DNA of 64,000 nucleotides from Leptobrachium leishanense (GCA_009667805.1 CM019067.1:158491049-158555048), one strand, 5' to 3'. Shown: positions 23,342 to 35,657, counted from the first letter of the stretch. A program made the numbers and translations. The notes: a model not told the origin generated them from the sequence alone.

Positions 23342-23398
23342 AGCCCAAAAGCAAATGAAATTTGTTTGCTTTAAACAAATTTCATTTGCTTTTGGGCT
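23342..23398. repeat. Perfect 26-bp-arm hairpin
   Basis: agcccaaaagcaaatgaaat begins the left arm, and the right arm is its exact complement ending ttgggct. The loop is about 5 bases. It may be the remnant of a small foldback element; an adjoining shorter inverted pair lies just upstream. Confidence 0.85.
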
Positions 23399-23847
23399 TT
23401 AGAAGGTGCCCCCAAAGTTTTAGCCCTCTGGGCAGAATGCCCAAGGAGCTAAAACTGTAAATATGGAAAACTGAATGCTCTGAAATATTGGGCTTTCAGC
23501 AGCCGATGCAGAGGGTATAAAAATAAATAGACATGCAGCTCAAACCTCTGTAACTCAATTTGGCAGTAGATGGCGCCATCTACTGGCCAAATAGGTTATT
23601 TACAGTTAAAACTATCTATTACTGTATAATTAATTTTTAATGATTTTTACATTAAAAACACTGGTTTCTGACAATGATTTTTTGGAAAATCACTAGGTAG
23701 TGAAGGGGTTAAAAGTAAACTAAAGGTTGGCTTGGAAAGCACTGCAAGAGATGACACCTGGAGTACATCAGGGGTCAGCCTGGGTGTAAGAGGAACAGCC
23801 AAGTAATACGTGCAGAGATAAGCCATGAAAGACAAGGGTCAAAAATC
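23399..23847. other. Unassigned sequence with one solo TTAA-type end
   Basis: No gene was found. A tagtgaaggggttaa at about 23699-23713 looks like an isolated family B/C-type terminus with no partner nearby. Confidence 0.35.
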
Positions 23848-23850
23848 TAA

Positions 23851-23975
23851 GGGTCATATTACATACTTGATGCTAACCTAACCAGAGCTGTTGTTAACTT
23901 AGGCCTAGGCTATAATGGCTCTGGTAAGTTTACAACAGCTGTGGTTAAGTTAGCACCAGCTATGTAATATGGCCC
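23851..23975. mobile_element. 125-bp Harbinger-like MITE
   Basis: Inverted ends gggtcatattacata and tatgtaatatggccc are flanked on both sides by TAA (23848-23850, 23976-23978), the TWA target of PIF/Harbinger. The interior is also largely self-complementary (gttaactta / taagtta). Confidence 0.78.
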
Positions 23976-24170
23976 TAAGTGTCAGGACTGTTTTCATATA
24001 TGATATCATGCACTAGTAATGCATTTTTAATCTGTTTATTTTATGTATGTTTTTTCTGTAACAGTTGCCTTCTTTAAAAATCACATCAATATACCGTATT
24101 TTTCGCTCCATAAGACGCACTTTTTTCCCCCCAAAAAGTGGGGGAAAAGTGGGTGCGTCTTATGGAGCGA

Positions 24171-24420
24171 ATATGGCCCAGCAGCTCGTGGATGTGCCTC
24201 CGCTCACCTGCCGCCGCCGCATTCGTCTCCCTCTGAGCATGCGTCTGGCGGCAGGAAGCTTGGGCACTCGCCTGGGGGAGCCACGTGACCGCGGAGATCG
24301 CGGTCACGTGGCTCCCCCAGGCGAGTGCCCAAGCTTCCTGCCGCCGGACGCATGCTCAGAGGGAGACGAACGCGGCGGCGGCAGGTGAGCGGAGGCACAT
24401 CACGAGCTGCTGGGCCATAT
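24171..24420. repeat. GC-rich foldback
   Basis: The arms start at atatggcccagcagctcgtg and end with the complement at 24420, with the centre near 24295 at gcggagatcgcggtcacgtg. Only a few mismatches are visible (for example cacatcacgag against ctcgtggatgtg). It is nearly identical to 55539-55796. Confidence 0.92.
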
Positions 24421-25480
24421 CCATATGTGAGCTGGGGCATTATCAATGTGTGAGCTGATGGGGCAAATCCATGTGTGAGCTGATGGGGCAAATCCATGTG
24501 TGAGCTGATGGCAAATCCATGTGTGAGCTGGCTGGGGCAAATCAATGTGTGAGCTGGCTGGGGCAAATCCATGTGTGAGCTGGCTGGGGCAAATCCATGT
24601 GTGAGCTGATGGGGCAAATCCATGTGTGAGCTGATGGGGCAAATCCATGTGTGAGCTGATGGGGTAAATCCATGTGTGAGCTGATGGGGCAAATCCATGT
24701 GTGAGCTGATGGGGCAAATCCATGTGTGAGCTGATGGGGCAAATCCATGTGTGAGCTGGCTGGGGCAAATCCATGTGTGAGCTGATGGGGCAAATCCATG
24801 TGTGAGCTGGCTGGGGCAAATCCATGTGAGAGCTGATGGGGCAAATCCATGTGTGAGCTGATGGGGCAAATCCATGTGTGAGCTGATGGGGCAAATCCAT
24901 GTGTGAGCTGATGGGGCAAATCCATGTGTGAGCTGGCTGGGGCAAATCCATGTGTGAGCTGGCTGGGGCAAATCCATGTGAGAGCTGATGGGGCAAATCC
25001 ATGTGTGAGCTGATGGGGCAAATCCATGTGTGAGCTGATGGGGCAAATCCATGTGTGAGCTGATGGGGCAAATCCATGTGTGAGCTGATGGGGCAAATCC
25101 ATGTGTGAGCTGATGGGGCAAATCCATGTGAGAGCTGGCTGGGGCAAATCCATGTGTGAGCTGATGGGGCAAATCCATGTGTGAGCTGGCTGGGGCAAAT
25201 CCATGTGAGAGCTGGCTGGGGCAAATCCATGTGTGAGCTGGCTGGGGCAAATCCATGTGTGAGCTGATGGGGCAAATCCATGTGTGAGCTGGCTGGGGCA
25301 AATCCATGTGTGAGCTGGCTGGGGCAAATCCATGTGTGAGCTGGGGCAAATCCATGAGCTGATGGGGCAGATCCATGTGTGAGCTGGCTGGGGCAAATCC
25401 ATGTGTGAGCTGGGGCAAATCCATGTGTGAGCTAAGGCATATCCATGTGTGAGCTAAGGCATATCCACGAGCTGGGGCAG
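24421..25480. repeat. ~25-bp minisatellite, motif GGGGCAAATCCATGTGTGAG
   Basis: About 40 units alternate the linkers gctgat and gctggct. It is the reverse complement of the motif at 3868-4660. Occasional units read gtgagagc in place of gtgtgagc. Open frames of up to 406 codons on the minus strand follow from the repeat and have no domain. Confidence 0.96.
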
Positions 25481-25592
25481 TATATCCATTATTACACTAT
25501 TTCATTCAGAATATTTATTTTCCGGTTTTCCTCCTCTAAAAACTAGGTGCGTCTTATGGTCAGGTGCGTCTTATGGAGCGAAAAATACGGTA

Positions 25593-26245
25593 CATTATTT
25601 ATACATACCCTTGTTTGTCTGCGTTACTGGTCACAGAGTCCCTTAGGAATTAACCCAGTAAGAGGCTCCTAATTGCTTACAGCTGGTTGCCTGTTCAAAC
25701 GTAAGGAGTAGGAGAGAATAACCTCTCAGTTACACATTTATATACACATTTTACAAGCTACGAATAAAGGAAATAAATGGTCGGTAGTACAGCTCCCCCA
25801 CCTACTTATATTTAGAAATAACTTTAAAGGTTTATATTTCTGATTTTGCTAATATAAAAATAATAATAATATATAATTTCAATATATTTGATAACTGCTG
25901 GCACACAAACAATGCAATGGGATTCACTTGAAGTGCTCGAAAGTGAAAGCCACACATTTCTCATTTTAAGAACTGCATTGTAGAATTACAGTATATGAGC
26001 TGCATGAGCTGCATTATCCTAGGCGACTTTTACAACATAAATAGCATTTTCTCTGGTCTGTATTAGAAAAAAAATCTATTGGCAGTTGACTTAATAGATC
26101 AGCATTAAAATTTTAATGGATGGATTATATTCATCCGCAACATGTTAATTTATCTTAAGATGTATTGTGTGCTTTCATTTAACTCCATACATACCAATTT
26201 AAAAGTCTTGCGTGATCAACAACGTTGATCTGCAACTTTAGAAGT
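25593..26245. other. Unassigned AT-rich sequence
   Basis: No ORF, RNA or terminal repeat could be supported. Confidence 0.5.
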
Positions 26246-27694
26246 GGTGTGTTGCTATAGTATGAATAAATCGATGGAAAACCCACCGTTAAAGGGCTAA
26301 ATAGAATAGGATAGTGATTAAACACAACAATAGGATATACTATCAAATCCCCTCGCGAGGAAAAGTCCTATTAATTAAAACGATTAATTTTATTAAATGC
26401 AATTAACTTAGATACAGTTGTCAAAAATTTGACCAAATTAATGTTTAATTTAAATAAAATAAATAATCAAGACCCACATCAATGAAAGTGATATCAGGTG
26501 ACAACAAGATAGATAATAATTAGCAAAATTGTTGTTGTAAATCAAGAGACTGGTGCGTCCACCAGTTTGACTAGTAGTGTGTGTAGGGTTAAATGTATAT
26601 ATAGCATATATAACTTCAGGTATTAGATGATAATAATTAAACACAAAAATACTTCTGACAATATGCTAATAACACTCAATGATTATAATTGGCCTACATA
26701 CAACCAAGTGACGAGGTACTCACAATAATAGTAAATGTGTGAGCCCAACTAGAAGGATAATGGCTCAATTAGCATAAAAGGATAGGGTCACCAATTAATA
26801 AAAAATCAAAAGTGGGATGAAAGAAAGTGGTATAAACCATTTGATAAAGGTTAACACATAGACAAATTGGATGCCTATTCAGGCATAATGAGTTATATCA
26901 AGAGTAGCGTTTTGAATATATGCACACAATGAACGCAATTAGTGGCCGTTAGACATAAGTAATTAATAGATTAGTATTAACACCAAATCAACCTTGAATA
27001 CATTTGTGAGCAGTAAATGAAAATGCTGAAATAACCTTGGTGTGGCCACACCTTAAGTATTAACTATAAGCATTCGTTTACACGAGGGGTTCTGTTCGTT
27101 AACCCTCAATCAAAAAATGGTCAAGAAAATTAGATGATGCTTAATACTTGTTGCACAGGTGATCACCGCTACTGCGTATGATGGTACACTAAATTACGAT
27201 TGAAACTGTGCATGCAATAATTAGTGCAAGTGAAAAAGACCACGACACAGGCACTGCTTTAACGAAGTTAGTACCCTTGGAATTGAGATCGCGGTGGAGA
27301 TTGTGTAGCCAATCAACGCTCGATTAGCACATATATATCGCTTCCAGGTCAGGAGAGAATCAACAAGGTAGATAAATATTGGCAAAGTTATTATTGTAAA
27401 TAGGCTTCCAAGGTTGTTCAGTGCGAAGCCTTTAGCTGACAATTAAACCGAATAAATGCGATGTTCACAGTGTTTAATGTCGCGGATAATTACAGAAGCC
27501 AGACCTCGTAGATCATAAATTGGTCATAGTATCATAAGTGATTGCCATATTGTAGGTAGATGAATTCAATATACTAATGGTACTGGAATGTGCTCAATAT
27601 AGCAAGAGCATATATATATATCTCAACCTCTCAATTGGTCCAGGAAAAGATGGTGGTATGACTTTTCCTCGCAAGGGGGTGTGTTGCTATAGTA
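26246..27694. mobile_element. Possible insertion between 17-bp direct repeats
   Basis: The 17-mer ggtgtgttgctatagta occurs at 26246-26262 and again at 27678-27694. Just inside lies an inverted pair: ctcgcgaggaaaagtc near 26352 and its partner gacttttcctcgcaagg near 27660. Two similar internal blocks (gttgttgtaaat and gttattattgtaaat) lie at about 26528 and 27384. No coding potential is seen. The direct repeat is longer than a DNA-transposon TSD, so the class is open. Confidence 0.4.
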
Positions 27695-28916
27695 CTTTGT
27701 ACAAATAATTTAATAACATAACAATATTATTAATTGCAATTTCTGTTAAGTATTGATGTCACTCATTGCAGAAATGTGAATTAGACTACACATCCTTTAT
27801 TATTTGTATAACATTTTATAATTATCTTTAACAATACCGTATATTGTAATCGCCTTTTTAGGTTATGCTTTTATGCTTTCTACCTCCCGTCGCCATTAGG
27901 ATTATAAGGAGAAATCACAGCACACATATGAGTAAAAATAAATAGCTTTAGTAATACATTAAAAAAATGTTGAATACGATATTATTCTGTACATATCTAA
28001 TTAGGTTTCATGGTTATAAAAAATAATATTATGTAACAGAATCAAATCATATTTGACATCGATTAATTGTACAGAAAAAAATTCTTAGTCCATAGTGTTA
28101 CCTTCAATTCATGAGGAATAAATGAGTTGAGCTAATACAGCCAGTATTTTGGCTAATATGTCTTCATCAGGGGTGTGAATGTATTAATTGTACATATGCC
28201 AGCGGACCAGTACCCTATTGTAAAGTCACCACCTACTTTACCTACTTTCTGTGGTAAAGTTGACTTAAAAATGTTGTTGCTATTAAAGAATGACTATTTC
28301 TGGCCACATGAAAAAAAAAGGGAATATTGATGCAACCTAAATTTGCATAACAAAACCTGACAGACTAAGGAAGATGCTAGTAATAGAAAAATGATGGTAC
28401 CTTAAAAGCATGGGAAAAAGTAATCAAAACGGATAATGAAATTTTTTTTAGTAAAATAAATCCCTAACAAACCAATTTTTTTTAAATTTTTGTGTATGAC
28501 TAAATATTGAGCAGAATTTGTAGTCAAAAAATGAAGCAGCCATCACAGCATTCTGGTGATGCTTGGATCAAAAAATTGCACATAATTGGTTAAGTTTAGG
28601 GTTTGTTTTATGAAAAAGAAAATTTTCACGCTTTAAACCCCCCCCACACACACTAAAAATTCCATTCCCACCTCTCGTCCCGCGGTGAAAAGGGCAGCGC
28701 AATATTAGATCCAAATAGTTCGTAGTCTCTCTTTGTCATCACTCCGCGGCTCTGCGTGTTCTCACGAGACTTGGGTAAAGCTCCATGGAGATCTATGGAT
28801 AGTTGCGGCAGCGTGGAGCACCTCTGTTGGTATCAGCGAGCTTTGCACTTCACTCCAGGGCGAGGAGAGAAGATAGCGCCTACCATCTGAATATGACGTT
28901 AAATTGGAGACGCTAA
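27695..28916. other. Unassigned sequence
   Basis: AT-rich sequence with no supported gene. A run of C followed by (CA)n lies at about 28638-28656. Confidence 0.5.
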
Positions 28917-29098
28917 CAGGTCTATTCAAAGAAAGGTGAAGCTCAGGAGAATGACTGGAGAAGTGAAAATTCTAGATCAAAATAGCCAAACCCGAAAAAT
29001 TCTCCCATTTATCTCACTTTCCAAATCGGCTATTTGGTCTAGATTGTTCTCTTCTCCTGCCAGTTCTCCTGATTTTCACCTTTATCTGAATAACCCTG
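28917..29098. mobile_element. Short CAGGGTTATTC-type MITE
   Basis: The ends are caggtctattcaaag and ctgaataaccctg. The flanks are TAA and TAT. The interior (gaaaattctagatcaaaata and acccgaaaaattctccc) matches 38206-38364, so both are the short form of the family. Confidence 0.75.
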
Positions 29099-29302
29099 TA
29101 TGTGAAAATCTGCAGGTGCAGATTTTCCTGCTTACCATTGAGCTGGTGATGAGCCGAACACCCCTGTGCGGCTGCCGGTACATTTAGGAGACCTGTGGCT
29201 GCGTCCCCCAGCCCCCGTAACTCACCTGTCCTACAGCTGTCCCTGTTCCCCGGTCCGTCAGCTCCTCCAGTCCGTCTGGCCATGGCTCCTCTCTGCCCCA
29301 CG

Positions 29303-29450
29303 TCTTCATGCTGAATGATCTGATTGGGCAAAGTCCTGCGCCTGACCTGGACTTTGCCCAATCAGGGCTCTAATTTAATATTGAGCCCTGATTGGGCAAA
29401 GTCCAGGTCAGGTGCAGGACTTTGCCCAATCAGAGCTCAGCATGAAGATG
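29303..29450. repeat. Compound foldback
   Basis: The long arms run from gtcttcatgctga to tcagcatgaagatg, around a taatttaata spacer. Each arm contains an inner inverted pair of gattgggcaaagtcc, so four copies alternate in orientation and could fold as a cruciform with side stems. Confidence 0.85.
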
Positions 29451-30766
29451 AGGCATGGGGCCTTAATATCTGAACTCATTTGGCTTTGCAAACCTAAACA
29501 ATCTACGCAAATAATTTAACAAGATTGACAAAGCCAGAAATATTCAGTTGTAATAGTTTTCTTTCACAATTGTGTCAGAATTTAGAACAGATTATTCCCT
29601 AAAGGTATATTGCCTTCTAGTAATGAAAAATAAATGGATAGAAACAAGAAATGCAAAAAAGGTGAGATGATAATAGTAAAAAGAAGAATTACCATTTTAA
29701 AGTTTTTAAAGGTTTTCCCTGCACTCCGGGGACCCTGTAGTGAATGCTGAATTCACCGCAGGGTGGGGAACTCTGATTCCCCGTAGTGCAGGGAAGCACA
29801 AGCAACGAGAGAGCACTGAAATGTCGGTGACATTTGAGGTCCATTTGATACAAATGCTTCCTATTGTGATTTATGTAACAAATCATTGTCCTGGCTAGTA
29901 TTAAGTACGTTTGTCTTTCCACAGTATAACATCCCGCTTTCCACATGCTATACTGAAAATTATCCCGTGTAATTACGTATCAGGTCCTGTTAGTCTGTTT
30001 CCACACAAATAAAACTCTAATCACTATGCTACATTCCTGAAATGTTTCTGTATGTTTTCTTGTTTGTGTCAAAGTTTAAATGGTGCATACCATTCATGAT
30101 AAAAAAAGTAAAAACCCAAATATTGCGTCACTATTGATACACTCTCTGGTCAGATTTAATTTGATTCTTTATCAAAGTTTTCTGTTATTGCTCATGGGTT
30201 GAATTTTTTTTATATATGAGGAATTGTAATGTTTTTCTGTAGATAAATTATTCTGACAAACTGCTTGAAACAATAAAATATAGCATGCATATTCTATTAT
30301 TTGCTGAGAGTAAAACAAAAAACAATGAATTATGCAAAGCTTTCCTCATAATTTAGATTTAACTCATTGATTAAGATTTCCGTTTTAAATTCAATAATGC
30401 AAAGATAAAGGAAAACATAATCATGGTAGTATTGCATTAAAAGATTATTGTAATATGTTTTTAATGCATGTCCTGAATAAATATTGGTCTGAGGAGGCAT
30501 CGTTAATCCTTTTACATAAATATACATTTATTGATTTTGTTTGGTTGTGATAAATGATCAATTAAATTTAATTGGACGGTTTTCATTTTAATGGTCATGG
30601 TGAGCTGAATGTATCCTCTCTCCCCTGGAAGCGGTAAAAGCATTCCAAAGCCAAGGGGTTCCATCTACCCAGAAATCTTCCAAGCAGCTAATGCTGGACA
30701 GCCTTCTGGGGTTATGAACAGCAATGCACTACTACTGCGTTGCTAAACTAGAAATATAAGCACTAA
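29451..30766. other. Unassigned sequence with a small MITE remnant
   Basis: Mostly AT-rich without features. The stretch 29723-29795 (gaccctgtagtgaatgctga, then accgcagggt) resembles the interior of the CAGGGTTATTC elements and may be a decayed piece. Confidence 0.4.
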
Positions 30767-31214
30767 GGCTAGGGTCAGACGAGCGCATTTTCTATGGACT
30801 GTGCGCCCGTGCAGTATGGACGCACTTTTTGACAGAAGACGCAGTAGTGGCCACACAGTCTGTTTTTGTGACTGATGTTATTTTTGACGGATGTAGGAGG
30901 GAAAATAAATCAAAATGAAAAAACATTTTGTCCGTCAAAAATGCTGGACGTATAAATGCAGTCCGTCTGACCACGTTCCATCACTCACACACAAAGCTAT
31001 TTGGACGATGCGGACGTGGCGCATTCCGCACGTCCGTCCTAGCGGTTTGATATTCTTGCTAACCTGCCTCCGTTTGCCGCGTCCGTAGTAGGTCCGCACT
31101 TCCGTGTGGACGTACTTCATGTGTGGGCCTTCATTCGTCATGATTATCTGCTACCACGGACATACTAAAGTGCGGCTACACGGATGTTAACCCTGCGTTC
31201 GTCTGACCCCAGCC
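30767..31214. mobile_element. Harbinger-like MITE
   Basis: The ends are ggctagggtcagacgagcgca and, inverted, ggctggggtcagacgaacgca. The flanks are TAA and TTA, both TWA triplets though not identical. The interior is rich in ACGTCCG and CGGACGT words and shares gtccgtcaaaaat with the repeat near 8790-8975. Confidence 0.6.
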
Positions 31215-31560
31215 TTAACGTCCAAGCAAAAGATTGAAGGGAGCGAAACAAGGTCAGCATAACAATCCAAAAATTCACCAAGGCTATACAATCAATGTAA
31301 AAAGCACATACTCACTCAAAAATCTTTATTTTGTGAAATCTGCATGCAAACAATATTCAAATTAACAATGGAGCTGGAATGTAGGACAGCTAACCTTATG
31401 TTTCTCACAACTCAATGTTAAACCCACTTGGGCACTAATAGCTTGTGGGGGAATGCTAACAAATAAATGGGTCATTAGAGGAACTACACTTGTATGCGAG
31501 GTGGTATAATACCCTTCCACTCAAGACCTCAGCATACACCGACTACAACAACAAATCACT
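31215..31560. other. Unassigned sequence
   Basis: No feature could be supported. Confidence 0.4.
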
Positions 31561-32372
31561 TAGGGGATTATTCAGAGAGCACCGAAATGTCAGCATTCAC
31601 GGCATGGTCCCCGAAGTGCGCCAAATAGACCCGCCGAATGCATCCAATAAACCGCCAAATCGGTTGGATAAACCACCAAAAAAGCACCGAAAAACTGCAG
31701 AATCAATTAGACAAATCCTCGACCACAGTCGGCGACCCACTGAACAGACTGCCGAACGCCTCCAAAAAATGCTGACTAGCCGCCAAAGTATAGCCGACCA
31801 GCTGCAGAACAGGGATGGGAAAAAACCCCACGCAACTTTTAAAACGTGTTTTAAACAAAAATAATGCATGGAAATAATACATAAGATCCTATGAATAACA
31901 ATAAAAAAAAACTGTTACAGAATAAAAAAAACGCCATTTAAAAAAAATCTGAATCAAAAATTTCACAAAGAAAAATGTCTAAAAATTCTAAAAAATAAAT
32001 GAAAGAAAATTTTTGAGGCAAATGAAAAAAATTAACAGTTGAATCAAAAATTTATAAAAACAGGTATTTTTTTTAACAGTAAAACCTATGGCATTCGCCT
32101 GTTTAAACCTGTCCAAAACTGAAACCACAGCAAAACTTGGCATTTCAGCAACTTTTCTCTGCTCTTCGGTGTTGTCTGAATAAATTAACTGTTACTTCTC
32201 TATGGGGAATCTCACTGCTGTCGAAGGTCACCGTATTTCACTTATAATTTACCAATATTTGGCGGACCACTCGTTTTTTGAATAGCCAAAATGCCACGAA
32301 ATTGCACCGTATGGGGAAATTCACTGATCGGAGCAATTCGGTGGCAAGTTCAGCTGTCTTTGAATAACCCCT
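31561..32372. mobile_element. Diverged CAGGGTTATTC-like MITE
   Basis: The ends taggggattattcagagag and tgtctttgaataacccctac are inverted and related to the 36138, 41398 and 52072 elements. No clear TSD. The 124-codon frame at 31490-31864 crosses the boundary and is not supported as a gene. Confidence 0.55.
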
Positions 32373-34069
32373 ACAGTGGCAACAGATCAAAACAGTTACA
32401 GAAACAATCTTCTATAAATACAGTATATAAACAGTCTCCTATAACCCACCATCTCAGACACACAACTAACATTTGAGCGTCTAAAAGACCCTACATTAGT
32501 GATCTAAAACGCTGCACCCCCAGGTGTCTATTGCCTACAATTCACAGAATTCTAAGAATGCAATAAATGGCCAGAGAATCATGGGGGATGTAGTTCAGAA
32601 GCATCTGAGTGGTCAAAGTTTGAATTCACTGCCCTATATGTACTTGCTTTCCTTCGTTCTATACTAGGGCTCAAAATCTCAAGTCCCAAGCTACTAAAAA
32701 GACCATAAGAGTTACTCGCCACCAGTTGTTCTACCTAACCCCTACCCAGCCCTTAATTCTGCCCCTAAACACAGCCCCTTAAATTATCTTATGAAATTAC
32801 ACTGTTAAAGGTTTTATTTAGAATAAAGTTACAAAAATAACATTAATACCCAGACATCAGACCCCAGATACATGTATACCCAGTCATCAGAGTCATCATA
32901 AGCAGAGTGAGGAGGCAGGGAAGCTCCTCTTCACCCCCTGCCAGTGACAGAGACGAGCTGGGTCAGGTTCGACAGCTGATCCCTGCCATCGTGCAGCCTG
33001 GGGAAGGGGGGGGCTGCATGATGGCACCGCTGGAATACACAGTAAGAAATAATTTATTGTGCTGCCTGCGTGTGCATTTCCACTCACCCTCACTTAATTT
33101 CCACTTGCCAAATGCGAGTAGGCGAGTGGAAATTTTGAGTCCTGTTCTATACCATATCCAGTAACTACTGTACATCCAAGCATCTTACCAGATAATTTGT
33201 GTTTCTCTGGGTGGATGGATGGATACAGCTTTGTTTTTTTGTTTTTTTACCATTTTCCTATTAATCATTGTTTCTATCAGACATGCTCACAAAATTGCAG
33301 ATATGAAAGCAATATGCACTTTTCACTATCATACAGAGATAGAACTAATTTATTAATTTTTGTTATCAATATTGGACTAAGATGGTGCTCCAAATGAGCT
33401 GACACAAATCAATAGATATGTTGGATTGAGCCAAAATTTCAGAAAAGCATTCATTTCTTAAAGCTGGCACCTGCCTTCTACTGTAGCACATTGTCTACAC
33501 TCCTTAAAGATTGATGGGCACCCAGTGTTCTTTGCTGCACAAATTGATGGAAGCAGCATTGGAAATGTTCCAGTGGAAAGCAGTAAAGAAATGAAGAGCA
33601 GTTCTTACGGTTTCTGCTTAGCTCTTTCACTGTGATAGTTACTGTTAAAAGGCAATAATTAATCCACTTTGTTGATTGCTAACATTAACTACCATTGAGG
33701 GCTCTAGGGAAACAACATGCCAACCAAAGCAATGTTTTTTAAAGATGATGTGAACTTGTAAATAAGAGAAAAAGAAGCAAAAAAGAATGAATGTTTCAGG
33801 AACTTTTATTTTTGCTGAGAATAAAGACCCAAGCTATTCACAATCTCTCAATATTAGTTAAGGAAATAGAACTGGTCACTAGAAACATAGACAAATTGAA
33901 CCTACTATTTTAAAAGTGTACATCTTCAAGTATAAATATGGATATTATGAAAACAAAAGTGAAATAATTACTGATTTTAAAATATTAGCAGGGAAATAAC
34001 TGTACTTTGTCATGCACCATAATGTTTCATTTGTGAAAATGTCCTGAAAGATCAAAGAATAAAGATTAT
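32373..34069. other. Unassigned sequence
   Basis: No supported gene. At about 32575-32600 the phrase atcatgggggatgtagttc resembles a fragment of common hAT/SINE-type repeats, too short to assign. Confidence 0.4.
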
Positions 34070-34228
34070 AAACTAAAAGGTTGGTTCTAATACTGAGGAA
34101 AATCTCTCTAATTTAATATGTTTTTAAATATTCCAATTATGATATTTACAAGATTTAATAATTGGAATATTTAAAAACATATTAAATTAGAGAGATTTCC
34201 CTCGGTATTAGCACCAACCTTTTAGCTT
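34070..34228. repeat. ~70-bp-arm foldback
   Basis: The arms aaactaaaaggttggttcta and its complement (ending ccaaccttttagctt) enclose a spacer tgatatttacaagattta. Only a handful of mismatches. The ends show no clear TSD. Confidence 0.9.
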
Positions 34229-34662
34229 ATGTCCTTTCTTCTTTGGCTTAGACCGTGGTTCCATATCCTCCTATGCTGTACAGATTGCTACATAACACAG
34301 GGATTTTGAGGTACCAATTTCCTTCATTATCTATTCCAGTGATTAAGCTCTGTGTTGAAAAATTATTTTACATAAAGATGGTTTATTCTGATATATTCAA
34401 TCTCAAAATAATATAAATTTGCTGATTCCTAATTCTTTATGTATTCATTTATTCTTCACAGAAATATTGCTGTGATGAAAAGATCTAAGGCTAAGCTATA
34501 AACTGCATCAATTGCAGTAGAGACTCATTTATAGGGGCAATTGGGGCAGTGCCCTACCATATTTTTTTTTTCAATTTATAATTTTGCAATTTCTACAAAA
34601 TATTATGCAGTTTTTAGTGTCATTTAAGATGTGTCTGATTGATAAAATGTGTGATGCCCCCT
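34229..34662. other. Unassigned AT-rich sequence
   Basis: Nothing recognisable here. Confidence 0.4.
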
Positions 34663-35657
34663 TTAACCACTTCGCTGCGGAGGACGCGCTGAGCGCGTCC
34701 TGCCGCAGGAAGGGTTGGCTGCAGAGGACACGCTGAGCGCGTCCTCCCGAAGCAGCCTGCGATCGGCCGGATTCCGGCCGATCCCTGTGCCCCCCGGTGC
34801 GGGCTGACATCTTGGATGTCAAAAAAGCGTCAGTTTGTGATCCTTTCCCGAAGCTGGCCGACATCTTGGATGTCGGCCAAGCCTCCGGGAACTCCCCCTG
34901 AGGACTGGCGTCATCGTGTATAGCACGATGAAGCCAGTCCTGGAGTTAACCCCTAGCTGCCATCAATGGTGGAGATAGGGGGTTCCAATGAACCCCCTAT
35001 CTCCCGATCCGTGGCAGCTAGGGGTTAATGTTTGGTACTGTTGGATCGGCCAGAGCATGGCCGTTCCAACGATACCAAACACGACTGTGAAACAAGTTTT
35101 TAAAAAAAAATAAAAATTAAAAATAAAAATAAAAAAATATTTTAAAGAAAAATTATAAAAAAAATAAACAAGTTTTTTTTCTTTTTTTTGGTTTGTTAAT
35201 GCAGCAATATTGTTCCCATTTCAATTATAATGTGAACAATGATGCTGCACTAACGATTTTTGTATGCAGTGCGTTTGTTAAAAATCGCGTAATTTTCCCC
35301 CCCAAAAAAATGTAACGAGACCCCATTTCTAATTTTTTTAACAAGCGCACCCCATACAGAAGATAACCGCAATTGCTCGCATCTTAAAATGTAAAAAAAA
35401 AGCACTTTACACGTTGTAAATGATTGAAAATTCATATTTTATTGCATTTTTTGTTATAATATACAGACAGGTCATGACGTATACATATAATAATGACATA
35501 TTATGAATCTGCTGAGTCTGACGGAAAGAACAATATATAATATGTCTGGGTCATATACTAAAATAAGCCTTCAAAACACGTTTAAACATGATGAGCGAAA
35601 CAGGTAAAAATGACCTCGGCACAGAGGCGGGAAAAGCCTCAGCAGCGAAAGGGTTAA
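34663..35657 (-). mobile_element. Family B TTAA element, full-length copy
   Basis: TTAA at 34663-34666 and 35654-35657. The left end is TTAACCACTTCGCTGC and the right end GCAGCGAAAGGGTTAA. The perfect palindrome ggacgcgctgagcgcgtcc lies near the left end. The 83-bp TTAA-bounded hairpin is at 34946-35028, and the ggtactgttgga / tccaacgatacc hairpin follows it. The AT-rich half is shared with the copies at 5134, 12207, 44010 and 52533. Non-coding. Confidence 0.88.

Larger units (their letters stand above)
24094..25590. mobile_element. TA-flanked TIR element with foldback and minisatellite
   Basis: The TIRs are CCGTATTTTTCGCTCCATAA and its inverted partner, followed by GACGCAC; TA lies on both sides (24092-24093, 25591-25592). 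The left end repeats its own TIR in inverse at about 24150-24170, so the terminus itself folds. Next come a ~120-bp-arm foldback and a ~1-kb minisatellite. It is homologous to 55461-56497. TA targeting is like Tc1/mariner, but the superfamily is unproven, and no transposase is present. Confidence 0.85.

Noticed and set aside
24204..25424. A 406-codon minus-strand open frame with HGFAP/MDLPQ-like repeats
   Set aside because: It is a tandem repeat translated in frames that lack stops; two other minus frames over the same array are also long. No domain, and the same motif occurs in non-homologous elements.
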